NCBI GenBank assembly: GCA_002293535.1
Contig: DBDK01000003.1
Location: 1 to 64,000 of the forward strand
DNA: 64,000 nt
Source: Alistipes sp. UBA934
Lineage (GTDB): Bacteria; Bacteroidota; Bacteroidia; Bacteroidales; Rikenellaceae
Direction of reading: 5' to 3'
The notes under the pieces were generated by a model. That model saw only the letters and a program-made list of their open reading frames with translations, searched no databases and had not been told where the DNA came from. A program made the translations under genes and the position numbers. Within the stretch, counting starts at the first letter, position 1; each line of letters begins with the position of its first letter. Below, in pieces: positions 40,590-48,599 of this stretch.

Positions 40590-42124
40590 AAGGGGCCCGC
40601 GGGGAAGCTTTATCGACAGAGGGCACGGAGTTCCAACGAGAGGTTTGGAGCGAGCTCTCCAAAATTCCCCACGGCGAGACGGTGACCTATGGCGAGATCG
40701 CGGCACGCATCGGTCGGCCAAAGGCTTCGCGCGCCGTAGGTTCGGCCGTTGGCGCCAACCCCATAGTTCCGCTCGTTCCTTGCCATCGTGTCCTGCCCTC
40801 CACCGGCAAGGTCGGTAATTATCGCTTAGGCTCCGAACGAAAAAAAGAGCTGCTGGCAGGCGAAAAACAGAAAACAAGAGCCGCCAAAACCATAACCTCT
40901 TCTCAGGCCGTCGAACTGATAAAGGACGGTTGGACTGTCGTATGTTCTCACGCCGCAGCGGGCCCACAGGTTATTATGCGCGAGTTGGTTGCTCAAAAAC
41001 ACAGGTTCTCCGATCTGCATATTTTCCACGTCCTTCCCGTGGGCTATAGCGACTATCTGTTGCCGGAAAATACTCCTCATTTCCGCCATCTGACCACATT
41101 CGTAGGGGTCGGCTCACGGGCGGCAATGGCCCAGGGGTTGGTAGATTTCATCCCGTCGTTCTTCAAGGATGTACCGGCGCTTTTGGGCTCCGAAATTCCT
41201 GTCGATGTCGCCGTGATGAACGTCTCTGTGCCCGATGCCGACGGTTATTGTTCGCTTGGTGTTTCGTGCGACTATGGCCTCGCGGCACTTGCAAAAGCGC
41301 GCCTTGTCATCGCGCAGATCAATGACAAAATGCCTCGCGTAGGTTCCCGTACCAATGCCGTTCACATCTCCCGTTTCGACTATATCGTTCCGTGCTCCGA
41401 TCCTCTGCCCGAAGTTCCGCCCGCACAAATATCCTCTACCGAAAAAGAGATTGCCCGTCATTGCGCTTCGCTCATCGAGGATGGTGACACTCTGCAACTC
41501 GGCATCGGAGCCATTCCTGACGGCGTTCTGGGCTTCCTGAGCAACCATAAACACCTGGGGCTCCATAGTGAGATGCTCTCGGACGGAGCCGTGCCACTCA
41601 TTCGTTCCGGGGTGATCGACGGTAGCCGCAAGACGCTCCACCGCGGTAAAATAGTAACATCGTTTTTAGTGGGTAGCAAAACGCTATGGGATTTCGTAGC
41701 GAATAATCCACTTATCGAGATGTTGCCTGTGGATTATGTGAACGACCCTCGCGTGATCGCTCAGAACGACCGTATGGTGTCTATAAACTCTTGCCTTCAG
41801 GTCGATCTCACGGGTCAGGTCAATGCCGAAACACTCGGTGGTAACCAATTTAGCGGCACCGGTGGTCAGGTGGACTTCGTTCGCGGGGCTCTGTGGTCTC
41901 GCGGCGGACGGTCGATCATCGCTATGCCCTCGACGGCTCAGGATGGCAAGGTTTCGCGCATCGTGCACTCTCTCGGAGCGGGTTCTGCGGTGACCACTTC
42001 TCGTTGCGACGTGGATTACATCGTAACCGAATATGGCATTGCGCACCTTCGCGGCAGAACGCTGAAACAACGTGCAGAGGCACTCAGGGCGATTGCACAC
42101 CCCGATTTCAGAGATAAAATTTAA
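40568..42124 (+). CDS. Fusion of an O6-alkylguanine-DNA methyltransferase domain to an acetyl-CoA hydrolase/CoA-transferase
   Basis: 518 residues in one uninterrupted frame from a GTG at 40568. Residues about 20-100 are the catalytic domain of a suicide DNA repair methyltransferase: FQREVWSELSKIPHGETVTYGEIA, RAVGSAVGANPI and the active-site VPCHRV (Cys near 72), then GNYRLGSERKKELL. From about 105 to the end is a 4-hydroxybutyrate CoA-transferase/acetyl-CoA hydrolase: GYCSLGVSCDYGLAA, LQLGIGAIPDGVL, LHSEMLSDGAVPL with the catalytic Glu, GGQVDFVRGA and YGIAHLRGRTL. The two activities are unrelated, so this could be a gene merger after loss of a stop and spacer. The N-terminal non-catalytic half of Ogt is missing. 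Confidence 0.85.
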   Translation: MVRDEEIKGARGEALSTEGTEFQREVWSELSKIPHGETVTYGEIAARIGRPKASRAVGSAVGANPIVPLVPCHRVLPSTGKVGNYRLGSERKKELLAGEKQKTRAAKTITSSQAVELIKDGWTVVCSHAAAGPQVIMRELVAQKHRFSDLHIFHVLPVGYSDYLLPENTPHFRHLTTFVGVGSRAAMAQGLVDFIPSFFKDVPALLGSEIPVDVAVMNVSVPDADGYCSLGVSCDYGLAALAKARLVIAQINDKMPRVGSRTNAVHISRFDYIVPCSDPLPEVPPAQISSTEKEIARHCASLIEDGDTLQLGIGAIPDGVLGFLSNHKHLGLHSEMLSDGAVPLIRSGVIDGSRKTLHRGKIVTSFLVGSKTLWDFVANNPLIEMLPVDYVNDPRVIAQNDRMVSINSCLQVDLTGQVNAETLGGNQFSGTGGQVDFVRGALWSRGGRSIIAMPSTAQDGKVSRIVHSLGAGSAVTTSRCDVDYIVTEYGIAHLRGRTLKQRAEALRAIAHPDFRDKI

Positions 42125-42130
42125 TTCGAT

Positions 42131-43609
42131 ATGTTGAAAAAGATCAGGATCATCGTCGCGTGGATAGTTTTTGTCGCGGCATTGTTATTGGTGCTCGACC
42201 TCACGGGGGCGCTTCACACCTACCTTGGATGGATTGCAAAGGTGCAACTTATTCCTGCCATTTTGGCCACAAGCGCCGCTGCCCTCGTTTTCGTCGGGTT
42301 GCTGACGCTTATCTTCGGCCGGCTTTACTGCTCCATTTTATGCCCCACCGGCATTATGCAGGACGGTATCTCGTGGCTTTCCGCTCGCCGTAAGGGTAAA
42401 AAAGCCCGCTTCTCTTACTCTAAACCGCTCACTTGGCTCCGCTGGACGGTTCTCGTGGTAGTTTTGGCGGCCGGCATTTTAGGCATTAACGCCGTGGTTT
42501 CACTATTCGATCCGTGGGCGATATTCGGCCGCACCGCCAGCCTTCTGGAGCCAGTTGTCGAAGGGGTGGCCAGTTATGCCGTCTATCCCAGAGAAGTTTA
42601 TATCAAGAGCGGCATCGTCTTCGCCACAGCGATTGTCACGCTCATCGTCATCGCCATTCTCTCCTGGCGCAAGGGACGCACGTGGTGTAACACCATCTGC
42701 CCCGTAGGCACACTGCTGGGCGCCGTATCGCTCGCAGCCCCGTTCCGCATTCGCTTCAATGAGGCTAAGTGTACAAAATGCGGCCTGTGCGAAAAGAATT
42801 GTAAGAGCTCTTGTATCGACTCGAAGGCCCAAAAGATAGACCAGACACGTTGCGTGGTTTGCCTCGACTGCCTCGACAAATGTAAGTTCGACGCGTTGCA
42901 TTATTCGGCGTGCGCTCCCGTATCGGCTTCTGAACCTGAAAAAAAATCCGGTTCTGCCGCCGAACCCGCCCCCTCAAAAGGCATCAACCGCCGCAATTTC
43001 CTCGCCGTTGCCGCCGTTTTCGCCGTCACTAACACCGTCAAGGCCCAACAGCTGACCGTGGACGGTGGTCTTGCCGACATCGAGGACAAAAAGCGACCGG
43101 ACCGCAAAACGCCCGTTACACCTCCGGGTTCCGGGGATGCAAAACACCTGCAAACCCACTGCACCGCTTGCCAGCTCTGCGTCACTGCTTGCCCAAATAA
43201 TGTTCTCCGTCCCTCGTCGCGCCTTCAAACACTTATGCAGCCCGAAATGACTTACGAACGAGGCTACTGTCGCCCCGAATGCGTAGAGTGTAGCGAGGTT
43301 TGCCCCACCGGAGCCATCAAGCGCATCACCCCGGCTGACAAAACCGCCATCTCGATCGGTAATGCCAACTGGATCGAAGCCAACTGCGTGGTCAATCGCG
43401 ACAACGTGCCCTGCACCGAATGCGAACGCCACTGCCCCACAAAGGCCATAACGCTCATCCCGCGCGATCCCGCCGACCCCAAATCATTGAAAATCCCCAC
43501 CATCGACAACACTAAATGTATCGGCTGTGGAGCCTGTGAGCATCTGTGCCCCGCCCGTCCGTTCAGCGCAATCTATGTCGAAGGAAACGTAACCCACCAC
43601 ACAGTATGA
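42131..43609 (+). CDS. NapH-like membrane ferredoxin fused to a NapG-like multi-cluster ferredoxin
   Basis: 492 residues. The N-terminal half has four to five membrane helices with the NapH-type motifs CSILCPTG and CNTICPVG, then two 4Fe-4S clusters (CTKCGLCEKNC and CVVCLDCLDKC). A second module starts with a twin-arginine-like NRRNFLAVAAVF near residue 290 and carries four further clusters: CTACQLCVTACP, CVECSEVCP, CTECERHCP and CIGCGACEHLCP. It probably passes electrons from the quinone pool to a periplasmic partner. The next gene, a Tat-exported Fe-S aldo/keto reductase, overlaps by 4 bp and is the obvious partner. Confidence 0.85.
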   Translation: MLKKIRIIVAWIVFVAALLLVLDLTGALHTYLGWIAKVQLIPAILATSAAALVFVGLLTLIFGRLYCSILCPTGIMQDGISWLSARRKGKKARFSYSKPLTWLRWTVLVVVLAAGILGINAVVSLFDPWAIFGRTASLLEPVVEGVASYAVYPREVYIKSGIVFATAIVTLIVIAILSWRKGRTWCNTICPVGTLLGAVSLAAPFRIRFNEAKCTKCGLCEKNCKSSCIDSKAQKIDQTRCVVCLDCLDKCKFDALHYSACAPVSASEPEKKSGSAAEPAPSKGINRRNFLAVAAVFAVTNTVKAQQLTVDGGLADIEDKKRPDRKTPVTPPGSGDAKHLQTHCTACQLCVTACPNNVLRPSSRLQTLMQPEMTYERGYCRPECVECSEVCPTGAIKRITPADKTAISIGNANWIEANCVVNRDNVPCTECERHCPTKAITLIPRDPADPKSLKIPTIDNTKCIGCGACEHLCPARPFSAIYVEGNVTHHTV

Positions 43610-44976
43610 AAAACATATCGCGTAGAGATTTTTTGAAGGTCGCGGGCGCCTCAGGCCTCGTCACCGCCGCCACGCTGGCAGGGTGTAAGCCCGCAAACAG
43701 AGTTTCCGCCGAGGGTGGCGCATTGGGCGAAGTTCCCGGTGCCGACCAGATGACCTATCGCACGAATCCCATCACGGGCGATCGCATCTCACTGCTGGGT
43801 TATGGTTGTATGCGTTGGCCGATGCACAAAAACGCCGCCGGACAGGACGAGATCGACCAGGAAAAGGTGAACGAGCTGACCGATTATGCCATTGCTCACG
43901 GAGTGAACTATTTCGACACTGCTCCTATGTACCTCCGCGGTTGGAGCGAGGCGGCTACCGGCATCGCTCTCAAACGCCACCCACGCGACAGCTACTTCGT
44001 TGCTACCAAGGCCTCCAACCAGCGTGGCCCGTGGGATTTGGAGACGTGTAAGAGAATGTATTATAACTCGCTCCGGCAACTTCAGGTCGATTACCTCGAC
44101 TACTATTTGTTACATTCTGTCGGAGGCAGTATCGAGGATTTCCATCAACGCTATGTCGATAACGGTTTCCTCGATTTTATGATCGCTGAAAAGGCCGCCG
44201 GCAGGATCCGTAACCTGGGCTGGTCGTTCCACGGTCAAAGGGAGGTATTCGACTATGTGCTCGCTTTCAGAGATATCAAGTGGGACTTCTGCCAGATTCA
44301 GCTCAACTATCAGGATTGGCGCAACGCAGGTCAGTGGAACGTCGATGCCGAATATCTCTATGACGAGCTGGTCAAGAAAAACGTCCCCTCCATCATTATG
44401 GAACCTCTCCTCGGTGGTCGCCTTGCCCGCGTTCCGGCTCAGGCGCTCACTATGATGAAAGCCGTTCGGCCCGCCGACACCGCTGCCAAATGGGCTTTCC
44501 GCTATGCCGGCACTCCCGAAAGCGTCATCTGCGTGCTTTCCGGTATGGTCTATATGGAACACCTCCAGGAGAACCTTCGTACGTTCGCTCCGATGGAACC
44601 TGTCACTGAAGCCGAAAATGCCGTGCTCGAACAGGTTACCGAACTTCTCATCGACTCAGATTATATCCAGTGCACCACTTGCGAGTATTGTATGCCCTGC
44701 CCTTATGGTATCGACATTCCTCAGGTCTTTGCCCATTACAACCGCTGCGTGAGCGACGGCAAGCTGCTCGAACACTCTACTGATGAGGATTATAAGAAGG
44801 CTCGTCGCGCATTTCTCCTTGGGTATGACCGTAGCGTTCCTCGTCTCCGTCAGGCCCACCATTGTATCGAGTGCGAACAGTGTAAGCCCAAATGCCCTCA
44901 GAGTATCAACATTCCCATCGAGATGCGCCGCGTGGATGCCTACGCCGAAAAACTCAGAACGAAGGAGGAGTTTTAA
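43606..44976 (+). CDS. Tat-exported aldo/keto reductase with two 4Fe-4S clusters
   Basis: 456 residues. It starts at 43606 with a twin-arginine signal SRRDFLKVAGASGLVTAATL and AGC, suggesting a Tat lipoprotein. The aldo/keto reductase barrel has GYGCMRWPM, YFDTAPMYLRGWSE (catalytic Asp and Tyr), the Lys of VATKAS and the His in GWSFHGQ. The C-terminus has two ferredoxin-like clusters, CTTCEYCMPCPYGIDIP and CIECEQCKPKCPQSINIP. Such proteins are frequent in Bacteroidales beside NapH-like ferredoxins. The natural substrate is unknown. Confidence 0.9.
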   Translation: MKNISRRDFLKVAGASGLVTAATLAGCKPANRVSAEGGALGEVPGADQMTYRTNPITGDRISLLGYGCMRWPMHKNAAGQDEIDQEKVNELTDYAIAHGVNYFDTAPMYLRGWSEAATGIALKRHPRDSYFVATKASNQRGPWDLETCKRMYYNSLRQLQVDYLDYYLLHSVGGSIEDFHQRYVDNGFLDFMIAEKAAGRIRNLGWSFHGQREVFDYVLAFRDIKWDFCQIQLNYQDWRNAGQWNVDAEYLYDELVKKNVPSIIMEPLLGGRLARVPAQALTMMKAVRPADTAAKWAFRYAGTPESVICVLSGMVYMEHLQENLRTFAPMEPVTEAENAVLEQVTELLIDSDYIQCTTCEYCMPCPYGIDIPQVFAHYNRCVSDGKLLEHSTDEDYKKARRAFLLGYDRSVPRLRQAHHCIECEQCKPKCPQSINIPIEMRRVDAYAEKLRTKEEF

Positions 44977-44982
44977 GCCGTT

Positions 44983-45351
44983 TCACAGAACAATTTTCAC
45001 CAGCCTCCATCGCTCATAAGCGTGGTGCTTGATAATTGCATCACGGCAGGTGCGAATGTGAACAGAGTCTTCGTAAATATAGAGCCACTCTCCATCGAAA
45101 ACGCACTTACGAGCAAACTCCGAGTGCCAATCCTCATGAATCGAAATTATCCCCAATGCCTCATCCAGAGTCCAGGTGCCTGCCAGATTTTCGCAACGCA
45201 TTCCGGGCACTTCGAAAAGTTCACCATACCTGCCATCGGGAAAGAATGCAATCCGCCAGTGCTCCGGCTCGAAGTCATTTTCCAAAATCCATTCACCAGC
45301 CACACGACGCTCGCGCGAGGCAATCCACCAAAAACCTGTAAAATTTTCCAT
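44983..45351 (-). CDS. Small hypothetical protein
   Basis: 122 residues, no signal peptide or membrane helix. The pattern FTGFWWIASRERRVAGEWIL, then LAGTWTLDEALGIISIHEDW and WRLVKIVL suggests a small beta-sheet (lipocalin-like) protein. It is convergent with the aldo/keto reductase (6 bp between ends). Its ATG follows directly on a T6 run, and a long leader with a minus-strand -7 box at 45556-45563 lies upstream. Confidence 0.6.
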   Translation of the reverse strand: MENFTGFWWIASRERRVAGEWILENDFEPEHWRIAFFPDGRYGELFEVPGMRCENLAGTWTLDEALGIISIHEDWHSEFARKCVFDGEWLYIYEDSVHIRTCRDAIIKHHAYERWRLVKIVL

Positions 45352-45544
45352 AAAAAAGGCGCGGTAAACAATCCTCTGAGAGCAGGCCTTACGAACCCAA
45401 CCTGATAGATTGCAACCACGCCGAAGCAGTTACAGCAGAATACTATAACGCACTTCAGGCTGCCAATCTTTTCTCAAGCTAAACCCGTTGAGACAACGGT
45501 CGTAAGTTTGCCCCCAGAAAAAAGAGTTGTTACCCTTTAATTAA

Positions 45545-45583
45545 TTATCTTGATGCAAAGATAACAACATTTTTGTATCTTTG
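45545..45583. promoter_or_regulatory. Divergent promoter region with a 7-bp inverted repeat
   Basis: The rightward -7 box TATCTTTG (45576-45583) serves the oxoamine synthase gene. A leftward TATCTTTG (45563-45556) faces the small hypothetical gene. TTATCTT (45545-45551) and AAGATAA (45558-45564) form a perfect inverted repeat with a 6-bp spacer that covers the leftward box, so it may be an operator or simply two opposed -7 boxes. Confidence 0.55.
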
Positions 45584-45605
45584 TACTTTGTAAAAAACAA
45601 CCATT

Positions 45606-46889
45606 ATGGTAAACATTTTAGACAGGCTGCAAAAATTTGCAGGAGGCCCCATCGGGCAACATATGGCAAATGCCCACGGCTACTTTGCATTCCCAAAACT
45701 CGAAGGCGACATTGGCCCGCGAATGAAGTTCCGCGGCAAGGAGATGCTCAATTGGAGCCTCAACAACTACCTGGGACTCGCCTCCCACCCCGAAGTTCGC
45801 AAAGCGGACGCCGAGGGTGCCGCTCAGTTCGGTATGGCTGCTCCTATGGGTGCTCGAATGATGAGCGGCCAGACCAAATGGCACGAACAATTGGAGCGCG
45901 AACTGGCTGCATTCGTAGGCAAGCCGGATGCGTTCCTTCTCAACTTCGGCTATCAGGGTATGATCTCCATCATCGACGTGTTGCTCTCGCCGCGCGATGT
46001 TGTGGTTTATGACGCCGAGGCCCACGCCTGCATCATCGACGGTCTCCGTATGCACAAAGGCAAACGCTTCGTTTTCCAGCACAACGACATCGACTCTCTT
46101 CGCAAACAACTCGCCCACGCCACCAAAGTCGCCGAAGAGAACGGCGGCGGTATCCTTGTCATCACAGAGGGTGTGTTCGGTATGAAAGGCGATCTGGGCC
46201 CGTTAGACAAAATCGTCGCTCTTAAGAAAGAGTTCGACTTCACTCTTCTGGTAGACGACGCCCACGGCTTCGGTACTATGGGTCCCAAGGGTCAGGGCAC
46301 GGCTGCGCATTTCAAGGCCACCGAAGGTGTGGATGTACTCTTCAACACGTTCGCCAAGTCTATGGCCGGTATAGGGGCTTTCGTTGCTGCCGAAAAGTGG
46401 CTCATCGACATTATGCGTTACAATATGCGCTCGCAGCTCTATGCCAAATCACTGCCTATGCCTATGGTCATCGGGGCGCTCAAGAGGTTGGAGCTTATCC
46501 GCAATCATCCCGAATATCAGCAGCAGTTGTGGACGATCGTGAATGCGTTGCAAAAAGGCTTCCGCGATCGCGGCTTCAACATCGGCGACACCGCTTCACC
46601 CGTTACTCCTGTATATATGAAGGGCGGTGTGGAAGAGGCCACGAACCTCGTTGTCGATCTCCGCGAAAACCACAATCTGTTCTGCTCCGTTGTAGTCTAT
46701 CCTGTAATTCCCAAGGGCGAGATCATCCTTCGTATCATTCCCACGGCTGCACATACGCTCCAGGATGTGGAATATACGCTTAAATGTTTCGATTCCGTTC
46801 GCGGCAAACTCGAAAGCGGCGAATACCGGAAGCCTATGCCCAATATGAGCGATATGGCTTTCGAGAGCAAGGCAGTGGCCGGCGAATAA
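45606..46889 (+). CDS. Alpha-oxoamine synthase family enzyme (KBL/BioF/serine palmitoyltransferase-like)
   Basis: A PLP enzyme of 427 residues that condenses an amino acid with an acyl-CoA. It shows LNWSLNNYLGLASHPEVR, MGARMMSGQTKWHEQLE, the aspartate pocket VDDAHGFGTMGPKGQG and the PLP lysine in NTFAKSMAGIGAFVA. The C-terminal tail with YRKPMPNMSDMAFESK is not found in classical Kbl or BioF. In Bacteroidetes such enzymes are often annotated as 2-amino-3-ketobutyrate CoA ligase; some paralogues make sphingolipid bases. The substrate cannot be settled by eye. Confidence 0.88.
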   Translation: MVNILDRLQKFAGGPIGQHMANAHGYFAFPKLEGDIGPRMKFRGKEMLNWSLNNYLGLASHPEVRKADAEGAAQFGMAAPMGARMMSGQTKWHEQLERELAAFVGKPDAFLLNFGYQGMISIIDVLLSPRDVVVYDAEAHACIIDGLRMHKGKRFVFQHNDIDSLRKQLAHATKVAEENGGGILVITEGVFGMKGDLGPLDKIVALKKEFDFTLLVDDAHGFGTMGPKGQGTAAHFKATEGVDVLFNTFAKSMAGIGAFVAAEKWLIDIMRYNMRSQLYAKSLPMPMVIGALKRLELIRNHPEYQQQLWTIVNALQKGFRDRGFNIGDTASPVTPVYMKGGVEEATNLVVDLRENHNLFCSVVVYPVIPKGEIILRIIPTAAHTLQDVEYTLKCFDSVRGKLESGEYRKPMPNMSDMAFESKAVAGE

Positions 46890-46893
46890 CTTT

Positions 46894-47481
46894 TCAGTGC
46901 CGGAACGTCTTGCGGTGGTGAGCCGTAAGACCGTAAGTAGCAATGGCGGCGCGATGCGCCTCGGTGGGATAGCCTTTGTTTTGGGCCCAACAATACCGGG
47001 GAAATCGCGCCGCCAGCCGTTCCATATATTCGTCCCTGTGAGTTTTCGCCAACACCGAGGCCGCCGCAATCGACGCATACTTCCCATCACCCCCCACTAT
47101 ACACTCGTAAGGTATCTTCAGTCTGGTGCGAAACAGGTTACCGTCTATCAATAACATATCCGGAACAATCGGCTCCCCGCCCGTCATCAGCGCCTTCACC
47201 GCCTTCGCCATCGCCTCGTGCGAGGCTCTCAGGATGTTGATCTTATCTATCTTCCTGGGCCCCACCGAAGCCACCGCCCACGCAACGGCGTCACGCTCTA
47301 TCACCTCCCTCAATGTATTTCTCGCACTCTCGGTCATCTTCTTGGAGTCGTTCAGCAATGGATGCTCAAAACCCGCAGGCAGTATCACCGCAGCAGCAAA
47401 CACCGGCCCTGCCAGACAACCCCGCCCCGCCTCATCACATCCCGCCTCCACAGCGCCTTTCCTGTAAAACGATTTTAGCAT
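46894..47481 (-). CDS. rnhB: Ribonuclease HII
   Basis: Removes ribonucleotides from RNA-DNA hybrids and misincorporated ribonucleotides. At 195 residues the acidic catalytic site is complete: EAGCDEAGRGCLAGPV (Asp-Glu), MLLIDGN, and GGDGKYASIAAASVLAKTHRDEYM. The C-terminal NKGYPTEAHRAAIATYG is typical. It is convergent with the oxoamine synthase gene (4 bp between stops). A -7 box lies 7 bp upstream of the start. Confidence 0.96.
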   Translation of the reverse strand: MLKSFYRKGAVEAGCDEAGRGCLAGPVFAAAVILPAGFEHPLLNDSKKMTESARNTLREVIERDAVAWAVASVGPRKIDKINILRASHEAMAKAVKALMTGGEPIVPDMLLIDGNLFRTRLKIPYECIVGGDGKYASIAAASVLAKTHRDEYMERLAARFPRYCWAQNKGYPTEAHRAAIATYGLTAHHRKTFRH

Positions 47482-47488
47482 AAGTTTA

Positions 47489-47496
47489 CAAATATA
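47489..47496 (-). promoter_or_regulatory. rnhB: -7 box of rnhB (TATATTTG)
   Basis: TATATTTG on the minus strand, 7 bp before the rnhB ATG at 47481. A plus-strand TATCTTTG at 47502-47509 lies just upstream, so there may be two rightward promoters for metX. Confidence 0.5.
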
Positions 47497-47575
47497 ATCA
47501 CTATCTTTGACTTAGTCTTAGATAGGATGCGCCTCGACAATTGAAAATAAATTTTCGATTGCGCTCGGCTTTCAC

Positions 47576-47583
47576 TATCTTTG
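47576..47583 (+). promoter_or_regulatory. metX: -7 box of metX (TATCTTTG)
   Basis: TATCTTTG ends 8 bp before the ATG at 47592, which rules out the in-frame ATG at 47541 as the start from this promoter. Confidence 0.65.
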
Positions 47584-47591
47584 TAATCCTT

Positions 47592-48599
47592 ATGGAAATT
47601 TACAAACACACGGGGCCTTTCGAGTTGGAGTGCGGCGCAGTTCTGCCTGAGTTGGTGATCGCCTATCACACTTTCGGCACACGACGCGATGACAATATCG
47701 TTTGGGTATGTCACGCACTGACGGCCAATTCCGACGTTTCCGATTGGTGGCCCGGAACCGTGGAGTCGGGGCGTTTCCTCGACCCTTCGCACTACTTCAC
47801 CGTCTGCTCTAACATCATCGGTTCTCCTTATGGTACCACCGGGCCGCTTAGTATCAACCCCTTGACGGGCGAGCAATGGTTCGGCGATTTCCCGTTCGTC
47901 ACTATGCGCGATATCGCCCGCGCCAACCTGCTGCTGGCCGACCATCTCGGTATCTCCCGCGTGAAGGCCATTGTAGGCGGGTCTATAGGTGGTTTTCAGG
48001 CTCTTGAGATGGAGCTCCACCGGCCGGGATTCGCCGAGAAGTTAGTTATCGCCGTGTGCTCGGCTCGCACCACCCCTTGGAATATTGCTCTTAACGAATC
48101 CCATCGTATGGCTATTCGCGCCGACCACACCTTCGGCCATAATCACCAAAACGCCGGTAAACAAGGCCTTGCTGCCGCTCGTTCCATCGCTTTGCTCTCT
48201 TATCGCGGCTCGCTGGCTTATAACGCCACTCAGCAAGACCCCGACGACACCCTTCGCCAGAGCGGCCACCGCGCCGCCACTTATCAGCAATATCAGGGTG
48301 AGAAGTTTATCCGCCGCTTCGATGCTTATTCTTATTGGACTATCACCGAGGCATTCGACTCTCACGATGTCGGACGCGGACGTGGCGGGGTCGAAAAGGC
48401 GCTCTCCGGCATAGCCTGCCCCACTATGGTCGTCGGCATCACCTCGGACATCATCATACCACCTGTCGAACAGGAATTTTTGGCAAAGTACCTCCCTCTG
48501 GGCGAGCTACGCCTTATAGAGTCGGACTTCGGCCACGACGGATTCCTGGTCGAGAACGAAAAATTGAACGAAATAATCAAGCCGTTTTTAAGCAAATGA
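47592..48599 (+). CDS. metX: Homoserine O-acetyltransferase
   Basis: Activates homoserine with acetyl-CoA for methionine synthesis. At 335 residues it has the alpha/beta-hydrolase triad of MetX: nucleophile Ser in VGGSIGGFQALEM, Asp in GITSDIIIPP, His in SDFGHDGFLVE. It also has NIIGSPYGTTGPLS and the RTTPWNIALNESHRMAI region that separates MetX from plain hydrolases. The start at 47592 follows the promoter. purD begins in its stop codon. It uses homoserine, the product of the ThrA dehydrogenase encoded at 15728-17689. Confidence 0.94.
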   Translation: MEIYKHTGPFELECGAVLPELVIAYHTFGTRRDDNIVWVCHALTANSDVSDWWPGTVESGRFLDPSHYFTVCSNIIGSPYGTTGPLSINPLTGEQWFGDFPFVTMRDIARANLLLADHLGISRVKAIVGGSIGGFQALEMELHRPGFAEKLVIAVCSARTTPWNIALNESHRMAIRADHTFGHNHQNAGKQGLAAARSIALLSYRGSLAYNATQQDPDDTLRQSGHRAATYQQYQGEKFIRRFDAYSYWTITEAFDSHDVGRGRGGVEKALSGIACPTMVVGITSDIIIPPVEQEFLAKYLPLGELRLIESDFGHDGFLVENEKLNEIIKPFLSK

